Source: a bacterium (GTDB taxonomy: Bacteria; SZUA-79; Acidulodesulfobacterales; Acidulodesulfobacteraceae). Taken from it: a stretch of DNA of 64,000 nucleotides. The translations under genes were made by a program, and so were the position numbers. The DNA is taken from positions 434,001-498,000 of the forward strand of contig JAJYYR010000001.1 in NCBI GenBank assembly GCA_021800805.1, written 5' to 3'. Positions 54,393 to 63,189 of the stretch are shown here, piece after piece. The stretch's first letter is position 1, and every line of letters starts with the position of its first letter. The notes beneath the pieces were generated by a model. The model searched no databases, was not told where the DNA came from, and worked only from the letters and a program-made list of their open reading frames with translations.

Positions 54393-55454
54393 ATGAAATG
54401 CGCACTTTATTATAGCAATAAAGATATTAGAATAATAGAAAAGGATATTCCCAAAATAAGCGAAGGCGAAGTCCTTATGAAAGTCGAAGCGAGCGGAATT
54501 TGCGGCAGCGACGTAATAGAATGGTACAGGAGAGACAAGGTTCCGCTTGTTTTGGGACACGAGGTTACCGGAGTAATAGCCTGCGCCGGAAAAAACGTCA
54601 AAAAATATAAAGTTGGAGACAGAATTTGCGCGGCGCATCATGTTCCGTGTAATATATGCAAATACTGTCTAAGCGGACATCAAACCGTCTGCGAAACCAT
54701 AAGAACGACGAATTTTGACCCGGGCGGATTTTCGGAGTATGTGAGGCTTCCCGAAATAAACGTCAAAAACGGAATTTATCTATTGCCGGATACGGTTAGT
54801 TTTGAAGAAGGAACGTTCATAGAACCTCTTGCCTGCGTCGTGCGCGGGCAGAGGCTTACCGGCATAAAACCGGCAGATACGGTAATAGTTTTCGGCAGCG
54901 GGCTTTCTGGTCTTTTGCACATAAGCCTTCTTAGGGCTTCGGGAGCAAGCCGGATTATAGCCGTGGATATTAACGATAAACGGCTCGAATATGCAAAAAA
55001 ATTCGGCGCCGATTACGTGTTTAATGCGAAAGATTTCAGCGCAGGCGCAGGCTCGGACGGCGCGCTTAATCCTAATTTGCCGGAGGCGGTTCAAGATATT
55101 AACGATGGATTTTTAGCAGATGCCGTAATTTTATCGACCGGGGCGGACGCCGCAATATTACAGGGGCTTAAGTCTGTTAGAAGGGGTGGAACGGTTTTGT
55201 TTTTTGGGGCGGCTAACGAAGATGCAAAAATTCCTCTTTCGATTAACGAGATATTTTGGAGGACGGAAGTTACTCTTTTAAGCTCTTACGCAGGGTCTAT
55301 TTTAGACCATAATACGGCTCTCGAACTCATAAGGTCGGGCAGGATTAACGTTAAAGATATGATAACAAACAGGTTTTCGCTTGAAGACATTGTAAAAGGG
55401 TTTGAACTTACGGCAAAAGCGCAGGAATCTCTAAAGGTGATAATAAATCCATAA
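54393..55454 (+). CDS. Zinc-dependent alcohol/polyol dehydrogenase (MDR family)
   Basis: A 353-residue medium-chain dehydrogenase. GICGSDVIEWYRR and LGHEVTGVI give the catalytic zinc ligands, PCNICKYCLSGHQTVC the structural zinc with four cysteines, and VFGSGLSGLLHISLL the NAD loop. It resembles sorbitol or threonine dehydrogenases, but the substrate is not clear. AAGGAG precedes the ATG. A REP-like hairpin follows directly after the stop. A Gly/Ser/Ala-rich insertion lies near residues 215-225. Confidence 0.9.
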   Translation: MKCALYYSNKDIRIIEKDIPKISEGEVLMKVEASGICGSDVIEWYRRDKVPLVLGHEVTGVIACAGKNVKKYKVGDRICAAHHVPCNICKYCLSGHQTVCETIRTTNFDPGGFSEYVRLPEINVKNGIYLLPDTVSFEEGTFIEPLACVVRGQRLTGIKPADTVIVFGSGLSGLLHISLLRASGASRIIAVDINDKRLEYAKKFGADYVFNAKDFSAGAGSDGALNPNLPEAVQDINDGFLADAVILSTGADAAILQGLKSVRRGGTVLFFGAANEDAKIPLSINEIFWRTEVTLLSSYAGSILDHNTALELIRSGRINVKDMITNRFSLEDIVKGFELTAKAQESLKVIINP

Positions 55455-55462
55455 CCCGTAAA

Positions 55463-55561
55463 GAAGTAAAAAAGGGGACGGATTTATTTATTTTCCTACT
55501 TCTGCTTATATTTGCGGGCTTTTTAGATGGAAAATAAAAAAGATCTGTCCCCTTTTTTACT
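55463..55561. repeat. REP-like imperfect palindrome, copy 1
   Basis: A 99-base element whose ends AGTAAAAAAGGGGACGGAT and ATCTGTCCCCTTTTTTACT are complementary over 19 bases with one G-T mismatch. The inner arms TTTATTTATTTTCC and GGAAAATAAAAAAG also pair, around a ~33-base loop. It lies between two convergent genes and overlaps the glgP stop. It is homologous to the element at 58959. It may also act as a bidirectional terminator. Confidence 0.85.
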
Positions 55562-57284
55562 ATATATCGCAGACTCCGCCTTTTTCTTTTTCGAGATAGC
55601 ACATAACTATTCCGGTTAAATATAAATCCGTAACGTATTCTGAAACCATTCTGTGGGTATTGAAGTGGGGAGCGATGGAAGAAACCGCCATTTTCATTAT
55701 TTTTATATAATCGGAATAATTTTTGTAATATAAATCCAGAATATTAAATTCTAACTTTCCATATATATCGTTTAAATCTTGAATATCGTTCGAATAACTC
55801 AAGTCTGTCCAAGCAGGTCTCGGTCCTATCCCCCATCCGTTAATTCCTTCCATGCATGCTTCAAGCCACCAACCGTCTAAAACGCTGAAATTGGGAACGC
55901 CGTTAAGGGATGCTTTCATTCCGCTGGTGCCGGAAGCTTCAAGGGGTCTGGTAGGATTGTTGAGCCATAAATCTACGCCCGCAAGTATAATATTGGCTTT
56001 ATGAATATTATAGTTTTCTAAAAAAACAATTTTGACTTTTTTTGTTTTAGATGCGATATATCTTGCGGTATCATGGATAGATTTTACGATTGCCAGCCCG
56101 TCGATATCCGCAGGATGGGCTTTTCCCGCAAAAACAATTTGAATATTGCCTTTTTTTTCGGCTATCTCGATTAATTTATCGGGGTTTGAAAGAATGAGAT
56201 TGTTTCTTTTATAATGCGTGATTCTTTTAGCCATAGCAATGGTAAAATCCGAAGCGACTAATGAAGAATCTGTTTCCGCATTAATCATCTCGATAAGGGT
56301 TTCTTTGCATAAAATATGGGACTGGACGAAATCGCCGTCCGGTATGCATGAGACTCCCCTGAGAAGATCCGGGTCTTCTTCCCATCCGGGAATATATTTA
56401 GTAAATAACATTTTATGATGAGGAGATGCCCATTTTACGTGATGTATTCCGTTTGTTACATACTTAAGTTTGTATCCTTCGAATATATGTTCCGAAACGA
56501 ACTTATGTTTTCTGGAAACGGCAACCACGTTTTTTGCGTTTTTTATTGCAAGCCATGAAAGATTTAATTCATCTTTTTCTTCAAGTTCTTCGCGGTAAAT
56601 ATCGTTAAAAACTTTTTCTCCGCAATATCCTGAAAGCATATCTTTTACGTCTTTCATTTCAAATTTATCGAATGCCGCCGGAATTGGCGTATGAGTAGTA
56701 AAAACGACTCTTGCTTTTACCCTGTTTAAATCGTCCATGTCTTTCATGAGGCTTGAAATTAAAAAAGCGGAATGGCTTTCGTTTATATGATATAAAAACG
56801 GTTTATAGTTTAAGGCTTTTAACATTTCGTATCCGCCTATCCCAAGTATTATCTCCTGTTTAAGGCGCGTTAATCCTCCTTCGATATAAAGCCTGTCGCA
56901 AATTTTTCTTGTTTCGGCGTCATTTTCGGGCGTATCGGGCGTTAAAAAATATACTTCTATTTCGTTGTCGCCCGTAATGGATTCTACTACATATTTATAG
57001 GCTGTAATCGTAACGTCTTTTCCGCCTATAGGTATTTTTATTTTAATATTTGTCGGCTGCATATATTTTTCTATATCCCATTCCTGAGGCGAATCGAGTT
57101 GAGCGCCGTCGTTGGATAACTTTTGATCGGTGAAGCCGTTTTTCCATAATAAAGTTATGCCTACCGCCGGAACTTCGAGGTCGGCAAAACTCTGGAGTGT
57201 ATCCCCGGCTAGAATTCCAAGTCCTCCGCTGTATGTAGGAATTCTGCTGTCAACGGCGCATTCCATAACAAAATAGGCTATCAT
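55560..57284 (-). CDS. Alpha-glucan (glycogen/maltodextrin) phosphorylase, short type
   Basis: Releases glucose-1-phosphate from storage glucans. The protein begins MIAYFVMECAVDSRIPTYSG with GGLGILAGDTLQSFADL, as in the short bacterial/archaeal type. The PLP lysine region GTSGMKASLNGVPNFSVLDG is intact, as is the sugar site NPTRPLEASG. I chose the ATG at 57284 (574 residues) because GAGGAG lies about nine bases upstream and homologues start there; the frame extends 26 codons to a TTG at 57362. The stop codon falls inside a REP-like repeat. Confidence 0.9.
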   Translation of the reverse strand: MIAYFVMECAVDSRIPTYSGGLGILAGDTLQSFADLEVPAVGITLLWKNGFTDQKLSNDGAQLDSPQEWDIEKYMQPTNIKIKIPIGGKDVTITAYKYVVESITGDNEIEVYFLTPDTPENDAETRKICDRLYIEGGLTRLKQEIILGIGGYEMLKALNYKPFLYHINESHSAFLISSLMKDMDDLNRVKARVVFTTHTPIPAAFDKFEMKDVKDMLSGYCGEKVFNDIYREELEEKDELNLSWLAIKNAKNVVAVSRKHKFVSEHIFEGYKLKYVTNGIHHVKWASPHHKMLFTKYIPGWEEDPDLLRGVSCIPDGDFVQSHILCKETLIEMINAETDSSLVASDFTIAMAKRITHYKRNNLILSNPDKLIEIAEKKGNIQIVFAGKAHPADIDGLAIVKSIHDTARYIASKTKKVKIVFLENYNIHKANIILAGVDLWLNNPTRPLEASGTSGMKASLNGVPNFSVLDGWWLEACMEGINGWGIGPRPAWTDLSYSNDIQDLNDIYGKLEFNILDLYYKNYSDYIKIMKMAVSSIAPHFNTHRMVSEYVTDLYLTGIVMCYLEKEKGGVCDI

Positions 57285-57376
57285 CGGGTATTTTCTCCTC
57301 GTCTGATAAAGATTATCGATTTTATTTTGTTTTATATTAGTATAATTCTCGGAATAAATCAATATATTCCGTATAA

Positions 57377-58927
57377 TTATCTTTTAATATTTTTGACCGC
57401 AAGAGCGGCTATGGCGCCTATAATGCAAAGATAGCCTAAAGCTACGAAAACGTCTCCGTATGCGCCTATCAATGAAAATTCGTTTATTATATAGTCGAAA
57501 ACTTTAGCTGAATTGGATGGATAAAGTATAGCCCTTACGAAAGAACCGCCTTTTTTTATCAAATCGTTATGCAGAAAATTAACGGTATTATTGAAATTAT
57601 AAAAATTATATTTTATATCCCTCGAATACTGGTTTAAATGGTAAACCTGCCTGACCGCCAACTCTTCTCCCGACCAAGCTATCCCGAAAGAAGCTCCTAT
57701 TTGGAATAAAACATTGTATAATGCCGAAGCATCCGGAATCTGTTCAAACTTTGCGGAATTTATAACGGTCATCATAACCGGCGCATTAATCAGTCCTACG
57801 CCTACGCCGCGCAAAAACTGGTTATATACTAAAAACGGAATAGACGTTTGCAAAGAGATACTCCCGAGAGAAAAATTGGATATCGCAAATATAATCATTC
57901 CGGCGAACAACAAATATTTTGGCCCGTATTTGTCCGATATTTTTCCCGCTATCGGGGAAGCCAAAGCGACGGCGATAGCAAACGGCGCCATTAAAAATCC
58001 GGCATGCATTGCATTGTAATTTAGTATATCTTCTATGAATATCGGCAGCAGGAATAACGTGCTGAATATAGCCCCCGCCCTTATCATATTGACTATATTT
58101 CCGGTTAAGAAGTTTCTTGTTTTAAAAAGCGAATAATCCATTAAGTGCCTGCTCGAAAATATTTCGACTATGATGAAAAGTACAAAAGACGCCCCGCTTA
58201 TAAGTTCGTTAAGGCGGATTACCGCGGAATCCCATTCGAGCGTCTGTCCTTCGTTAAGAACGTAAAGCAAAGTTCCAAGGCATATCGCTATAAGAATAAA
58301 ACCAGCGAAATCAAATTTTTTTAAAAAAGGTTTTTTCGGTATATCGCTTTCAAGTAAAATTAACGTGCCCAAAAATAGAACGATGCCTATAGGAACGTTA
58401 AAATAAAATATCATTCTCCAGTCCACATAATCTACAAAATAGCCGCCGATTATGGGACCTAAAGCGGGAGCTACCATTATGCCGATAGTCCAGATGCCCA
58501 TAGCGGTCCCTCTTTCCTCCGCTTTAAAGTATTTTGCGATAAGGTTGACGGAAATTGGAATAAGCCCTGCTCCGCCTACTGCTTGAATTATCCTGAATAT
58601 TATCATTATTCTGTAAGTCGGGGCAAACCCGCAGAATGCCGAGCCTATTAAAAAAAATACGATTGATGCCGTAAAGGGTATCTTAAGCCCGTATTTTTTA
58701 CTTGCGAAACTTGTGAGAAGTATAATAATAGAGTATGTTATTGTGTAGGCAATTATAACCCAGTCTATAGTTATAACGTTTACCCCGAAGTGGGACATCA
58801 TCTTTGGGAGAGCGACTATGACGATATTGATATCTAATATCGCCATAAAAGAAGCGGTAACGGATATAGATAGAATTAGCCATTTGTAAAGCCTGTGACC
58901 GGATATTTTTGTATTATTTGGTAACAT
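57377..58927 (-). CDS. MFS drug efflux permease, DHA2 (EmrB/QacA) family
   Basis: A 516-residue transporter with about 14 predicted membrane helices. Motif A-like and family patterns are visible: MAILDINIVIVALPKMMSHF near residue 23, RIIQAVGGAGLIPISVNLIA, GRGTAMGIWTIGIMVAPALG-like ERGTAMGIWTIG, and GPIIGGYFVDYVDWRMIFYF, typical of DHA2 exporters. It ends with a helix and a short basic tail. No fusion protein gene is adjacent. The start has no good ribosome binding site; a REP-like element lies about 30 bases upstream. Confidence 0.9.
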   Translation of the reverse strand: MLPNNTKISGHRLYKWLILSISVTASFMAILDINIVIVALPKMMSHFGVNVITIDWVIIAYTITYSIIILLTSFASKKYGLKIPFTASIVFFLIGSAFCGFAPTYRIMIIFRIIQAVGGAGLIPISVNLIAKYFKAEERGTAMGIWTIGIMVAPALGPIIGGYFVDYVDWRMIFYFNVPIGIVLFLGTLILLESDIPKKPFLKKFDFAGFILIAICLGTLLYVLNEGQTLEWDSAVIRLNELISGASFVLFIIVEIFSSRHLMDYSLFKTRNFLTGNIVNMIRAGAIFSTLFLLPIFIEDILNYNAMHAGFLMAPFAIAVALASPIAGKISDKYGPKYLLFAGMIIFAISNFSLGSISLQTSIPFLVYNQFLRGVGVGLINAPVMMTVINSAKFEQIPDASALYNVLFQIGASFGIAWSGEELAVRQVYHLNQYSRDIKYNFYNFNNTVNFLHNDLIKKGGSFVRAILYPSNSAKVFDYIINEFSLIGAYGDVFVALGYLCIIGAIAALAVKNIKR

Positions 58928-58958
58928 TCGTTAAAAATTATTAATATTAAAATAAAGG

Positions 58959-59053
58959 AAAATAAAGAGGTCAGATTTATTTATTTTCTTACTCCTGTCT
59001 GCATTTGATAGGTTTTTAGGCAGAAAATAAAAAAGATCTGACCCCTTTATTTT
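58959..59053. repeat. REP-like imperfect palindrome, copy 2
   Basis: A 95-base relative of the element at 55463: ends AAAATAAAGAGGTCAGAT and ATCTGACCCCTTTATTTT pair, then TTTATTTATTTTCT and AGAAAATAAAAAAG. Compared with copy 1 the pair GGAC/GTCC has changed to GGTC/GACC on both arms, keeping the base pairing. It lies in the spacer between the divergent MFS and uppP genes. Confidence 0.85.
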
Positions 59054-59187
59054 ATACTAAATGCCGTTATTATTTTATATATTATATCATATCAGGTTGA
59101 AGGAGAAGAAAGAAGGGTAGATTATTTTTGAAATTTATTTGTTATTTTGATATTATATAAAATTAATTAATATATCGGAGGTTAGCG

Positions 59188-60033
59188 ATGATCCATCTTT
59201 CCCTGCTCCACGCCTTAATTCTTGCAGTTATTCAGGGTATTACGGAGTTATTTCCCGTTTCGAGCCTTGCTCACGGCGTTATAATTCCCGACCTTTTGGG
59301 GTGGAAAATAAACCGGCAGGCCGAAGGCTTTCTACCTTTTTTAGTCGTCCTTCATCTAGGAACGGCTTTTGCCCTTCTTATTTATTTTTATAAAGATTGG
59401 ATTAATTTATTCAAGGGATTTTTTATCGGTTTAAAAAATAAAAACCTTAACGCAAACGAGGATTCTAAAACCTTGTATCTGCTTGCGCTCGCCACTATTC
59501 CGGCGGGACTTATAGGACTTTTGTTAGTTCATAAGCTGAAAAAACTGTTCGGCATTACGGAGATAGCCGGAGTTTTTCTTATGGTAAACGGCGTAATACT
59601 TTATTTGGGCGAGAAGCGCAGAAGAAAACAAGGTATAGCAAAAATTTCCGATATGACTATTACCGCCGCCCTTATTATCGGAGTGTTCCAATCTTTTGCT
59701 TTGATTCCCGGAATATCCCGTTCGGCTATAACGATGGTTGCCGCGTTATACTTAGGTTTTAAGCATGAATATGCCGCCAGATTTTCATTTCTTTTAGCTA
59801 CCCCTATTATTCTTGCCGCCGGACTGTTGGAAGTTCCAAAGATGCTCAAACTGCATATGTTTAATTTCGACGCGGTTTCTATAATTAGCGGGATAGTTGC
59901 CGGCATAGCCGCATATTTGAGCGTTTACGCCTTAATGAAATATTTTAACAAATACGAAATAAACGCCCTTTATCCTTTCGCTTTTTACTGCATAATATTT
60001 GGCGCTTTTGTTCTGACCTATAGGTTTATTTAA
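59188..60033 (+). CDS. uppP: Undecaprenyl-diphosphatase UppP (BacA)
   Basis: Recycles the undecaprenyl carrier used for peptidoglycan and other envelope glycans; also gives bacitracin tolerance. The 281-residue protein has about eight membrane helices. The active-site motifs are altered compared with the E. coli type: IQGITELFPVSSLAHGVI (usually SSTGH) and LIPGISRSAITMVAALY (usually SRSGAT), a pattern I associate with a distinct subgroup. GGAGG just upstream supports the start. It stands alone between the MFS gene and xerC. Confidence 0.9.
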   Translation: MIHLSLLHALILAVIQGITELFPVSSLAHGVIIPDLLGWKINRQAEGFLPFLVVLHLGTAFALLIYFYKDWINLFKGFFIGLKNKNLNANEDSKTLYLLALATIPAGLIGLLLVHKLKKLFGITEIAGVFLMVNGVILYLGEKRRRKQGIAKISDMTITAALIIGVFQSFALIPGISRSAITMVAALYLGFKHEYAARFSFLLATPIILAAGLLEVPKMLKLHMFNFDAVSIISGIVAGIAAYLSVYALMKYFNKYEINALYPFAFYCIIFGAFVLTYRFI

Positions 60034-60086
60034 CGCTTATTTAAAGGTTAATAATCAAATTATATTAATATTATAATTTTTAATTG

Positions 60087-60095
60087 TGATATAAT
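60087..60095 (+). promoter_or_regulatory. Extended -10 promoter of the xer recombinase gene
   Basis: TGATATAAT at 60087-60095 matches TGNTATAAT and lies 51 bases before the start of the recombinase gene, in the spacer after uppP. No clear -35 box. Confidence 0.4.
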
Positions 60096-60145
60096 ATACA
60101 CTTTCAATTAAATTTTAAATAAATAATAAATAAGATTAAACTTAA

Positions 60146-61120
60146 ATGAAAGATTTTTTGGAAGATTTTGCGAAAAATATTAAGCTGGAAAAAAATCAAT
60201 CTTCTAATACCGTTCTGGCATACGTTTCCGATGTCAAGGCTTTTGTCCTATACCTTGAAGAAGAAACATCCGTAAATTCTATAGAAGACGTTACCGAATT
60301 CGAGATAAAAGGGTATTTAAGCAAGATTTATGAAAGAGTCAAGAAAACGAGCCTTGCAAGAAAAATAGAATCCATTAAATCATTTTTCGATTTTCTGGAA
60401 AAAAAACATATATTAAAACAAAATCCGGCTTTTTTAATAGATATTCCGAAAACGGAAAAGAAACTACCTTTTTTTCTGACCTCGAAAGAGGCTGATTTTT
60501 TGTTGAATAATTATTTAGATTTTAAGTTAAAGAAGGATAAATTAGATGCTGTTGACGGTTATCCGGCAGATAATTATAATTTAACGTCGAAATATTTTGA
60601 AGCCCTCAGAAACGACTTGATTTTAGAATTTTTATACGGAAGCGGGTTGAGGGTGAGCGAATTGATTTCCGTTAAGAAAACGGATTTAGAACTGGAAAAA
60701 GGCGGCGGCTATGTCAGAATTTTCGGAAAGGGTTCCAAGCAGAGAATCGTTCCTATTACCGAAATTACCGCAAAAAAAATTAAGGCTTGGTCCGCTTATT
60801 TATCTACAATAGGCATAGTCCCTAAGGCAGGATATATTATTATCAACAAAAAAGGGCTGAGACTTACCAGAAGGACGGTCCACAGGATAGTTAAGGAATC
60901 AATGGTAATAACAGAACAGTTTAAGAATATTTCCCCGCACAGTTTAAGACATTCTTTTGCCACGAATCTTTTAAATAACGGAGCGGACTTAAGGTCTATT
61001 CAGGATATGTTGGGACATTCCAATCTGGCTACGACCGAAAAATATACGCATTTAAGCATTAAAAAACTTATAGACGTTTACAATAAAGCCCATCCGCTTT
61101 CGGGGAAGCAACCAAGATAA
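60146..61120 (+). CDS. Tyrosine recombinase XerC/XerD type
   Basis: Site-specific recombinase that resolves chromosome dimers at dif. The 324-residue protein has a core-binding N-terminal SAM-like domain (residues 1-95) and the catalytic residues: Arg in YGSGLRVSELI, Lys in GKGSKQRIVPI, then HSLRHSFATNLLNNGADL with His and Arg, LGHSNLATTEKYTHLSI with His and the nucleophilic Tyr. An insertion of about 35 residues lies near 125-155. Its place before hslVU, rather than beside phage genes, argues for a chromosomal Xer protein. XerC and XerD cannot be told apart here. Confidence 0.92.
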   Translation: MKDFLEDFAKNIKLEKNQSSNTVLAYVSDVKAFVLYLEEETSVNSIEDVTEFEIKGYLSKIYERVKKTSLARKIESIKSFFDFLEKKHILKQNPAFLIDIPKTEKKLPFFLTSKEADFLLNNYLDFKLKKDKLDAVDGYPADNYNLTSKYFEALRNDLILEFLYGSGLRVSELISVKKTDLELEKGGGYVRIFGKGSKQRIVPITEITAKKIKAWSAYLSTIGIVPKAGYIIINKKGLRLTRRTVHRIVKESMVITEQFKNISPHSLRHSFATNLLNNGADLRSIQDMLGHSNLATTEKYTHLSIKKLIDVYNKAHPLSGKQPR

Positions 61121-61171
61121 TTTATATTATAATATAATAAAACGGAAGCGATAAAAAAGGAGACAATATAA

Positions 61172-61726
61172 ATGAACGATGCCGTGAGCGAAGGGATAAA
61201 ACTTTTAGGAACTACCATAATAAGCGTCAGACGCAAGGGTCGGGTCGTCGTAGCCGGCGACGGGCAGGTTACCCTCGGAAATACGATTATGAAGCATAAC
61301 GCAAGAAAAGTAAGGCGGCTGTACAACGATAAAGTAATAGCAGGATTTGCGGGAGCGACCGCAGACGCTTTTACGCTGTTCGAGAAAATGGAAGAAAAAC
61401 TTTCTAAATATAACGGAAGCGTTAAAAGGGCAAGCGTCGAACTTGCGAAAGACTGGAGAACCGACAAAATATTGAGGCGGTTAGAAGCCATGATGATAGT
61501 AGTCGATAAAAGCGATTCATTCGTTATATCGGGAGCAGGCGACGTTATAGAACCGGATGAAGATGCCCTGTCCATAGGTTCCGGCGCTCCTTACGCACTG
61601 GCATGCGCGCTGGGGCTGCTCGAAAAAACCGATTTGAGCGCAAAGGAAATTGCGGAATATTCCATGAAAACGGCTGCGCGAATTTGTATTTATACGAACG
61701 AAAATATAATAATAGAGGAGATATAA
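61172..61726 (+). CDS. hslV: ATP-dependent protease subunit HslV (ClpQ)
   Basis: Proteasome-like peptidase of the HslUV complex. Residues 1-13 form a short propeptide and the catalytic threonine is T14 ([20 protein letters not shown]). [20 protein letters not shown] and [20 protein letters not shown] are characteristic. The propeptide is longer than in E. coli, where only Met precedes the threonine. AAAAAGGAG precedes the ATG. hslU follows after eight bases. Confidence 0.95.
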   Translation: MNDAVSEGIKLLGTTIISVRRKGRVVVAGDGQVTLGNTIMKHNARKVRRLYNDKVIAGFAGATADAFTLFEKMEEKLSKYNGSVKRASVELAKDWRTDKILRRLEAMMIVVDKSDSFVISGAGDVIEPDEDALSIGSGAPYALACALGLLEKTDLSAKEIAEYSMKTAARICIYTNENIIIEEI

Positions 61727-61734
61727 CAATAGAT

Positions 61735-63168
61735 ATGGCAAATAAAACTTCGAACAGAAACAATACTAATACGGCTAATACGTCTAATGCGGCGGGGAAA
61801 ATAGATTTTCTTACGCCAAAAGAAATAATTAAAGAATTAGATAAATACGTTATAGGACAGGATAAAGCTAAAAAGTCCGTTGCCATAGCATTAAGGACGC
61901 GCTTCAGAAGAAACAGCGTTCCCGACGAAATAAGGGACGACATAGTTCCTAAAAATATTCTATTAATTGGACCTACCGGCGTAGGTAAAACCGAAATAGC
62001 AAGGCGTATCGCCAAACTTTCCGATTCTCCGTTTATAAAGGTAGAAGCGTCGAAATTTACGGAAGTAGGTTATATGGGGCGCGACGTCGAGTCGATGGTC
62101 AGGGACCTTGTCGAAACCGCTTTCATAAACGAAAAAATAAAAGAAACCGAGCAGGTAATCGACAAAGCTAAACAAAACGCGGAGGAATTGCTTTTAGATC
62201 TGCTTGTCGCGCCTCCTCCCAGAGTTTCTAAGAAAAACGCGGGGCAACTGTCGTCGGAAGGAACGGAAAAAAACAGCTATGCTAATACGCGTGAAAAATT
62301 CAGGAAAATGTTTTTAGAAGGAAAGCTGAACGACAGATTTGTCGAAATGGAAATTAAATCCTCCGCCAAATCTCCTATTCCGGTTATAGAAATATTTTCG
62401 CAATCAGGAATAGACGATATAGGTCAGGATTTTAAAGATATGTTTTCTAATATTTTCCCAAAGCAGAAAAAAATAGAAAAAGTTAGAGTTTCCGAGGCTT
62501 TCGACATATTGGTCCGCGAAGAGAGCGAAAGGCTCGTCGATAGCGATAAAGTCGTTCAGAATGCAATTCAAAGAGTTGAAAATTCGGGACTGATATTCGT
62601 CGATGAAATAGATAAAATAGCTTCGAGAGAAAAATCTTACGGTCCTGATGTTTCGAGAGAAGGCGTTCAGAGAGATTTACTTCCCATAATAGAAGGTTCA
62701 AATGTTATGACTAAATACGGAATCGTAAAAACGGACCATATTTTATTTATTGCCGCAGGCGCTTTTCATGTTTCCAAACCGTCGGATTTAATCCCTGAGC
62801 TTCAAGGAAGGTTCCCTATCAGGGTCGAGATGGATTCGCTGTCTAAAAAAGAGTTCGTAAGGATATTAAAAGAACCGAAAGGAGCGTTAATTAAGCAGTA
62901 TTACGAGCTTCTTAAAACGGAAAACGTAAATTTAAATTTTACCGACGACGGCATCGAAAGAATCGCGGAAATTGCCGAAGAAGTCAATCTTAAAACCGAA
63001 AATATCGGAGCGAGAAGGCTTCATACAATCTTAGAAAGGGTTATGGAAGACGTTTCTTTCGAGGCTCCTTATAAAACGTCAAAAAAAGTTTTAATAAATA
63101 AAGATTATATAGACGAAAGGTTGCAGGATATAATAAAAGACGAGGACCTTTCGAGGTATATACTTTAA
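61735..63168 (+). CDS. hslU: ATP-dependent protease ATPase subunit HslU (ClpY)
   Basis: AAA+ unfoldase that feeds substrates to HslV. The 477-residue protein has [18 protein letters not shown] (Walker A), the pore motif in [14 protein letters not shown], an inserted I domain (about residues 130-230), [20 protein letters not shown] (Walker B) and sensor 2 in [19 protein letters not shown]. The ATG at 61735 follows an Asn/Thr-rich N-terminus ([16 protein letters not shown]) before the conserved [23 protein letters not shown] lies 14 bases upstream, farther than usual. argB follows. Confidence 0.96.
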   Translation: MANKTSNRNNTNTANTSNAAGKIDFLTPKEIIKELDKYVIGQDKAKKSVAIALRTRFRRNSVPDEIRDDIVPKNILLIGPTGVGKTEIARRIAKLSDSPFIKVEASKFTEVGYMGRDVESMVRDLVETAFINEKIKETEQVIDKAKQNAEELLLDLLVAPPPRVSKKNAGQLSSEGTEKNSYANTREKFRKMFLEGKLNDRFVEMEIKSSAKSPIPVIEIFSQSGIDDIGQDFKDMFSNIFPKQKKIEKVRVSEAFDILVREESERLVDSDKVVQNAIQRVENSGLIFVDEIDKIASREKSYGPDVSREGVQRDLLPIIEGSNVMTKYGIVKTDHILFIAAGAFHVSKPSDLIPELQGRFPIRVEMDSLSKKEFVRILKEPKGALIKQYYELLKTENVNLNFTDDGIERIAEIAEEVNLKTENIGARRLHTILERVMEDVSFEAPYKTSKKVLINKDYIDERLQDIIKDEDLSRYIL

Positions 63169-63189
63169 TATAATTCGTAACTTATAATT

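Noticed and set aside
60146..61120. Phage or integron integrase next to an attachment site
   Set aside because: The recombinase has XerC/XerD features and lies among housekeeping genes; no tRNA, direct repeat or phage gene is adjacent.
61078..62015. Antisense open frames of about 165 and 156 codons over hslV and hslU
   Set aside because: Both overlap strongly conserved genes on the plus strand, and their Ser/Leu-rich translations resemble no protein family.
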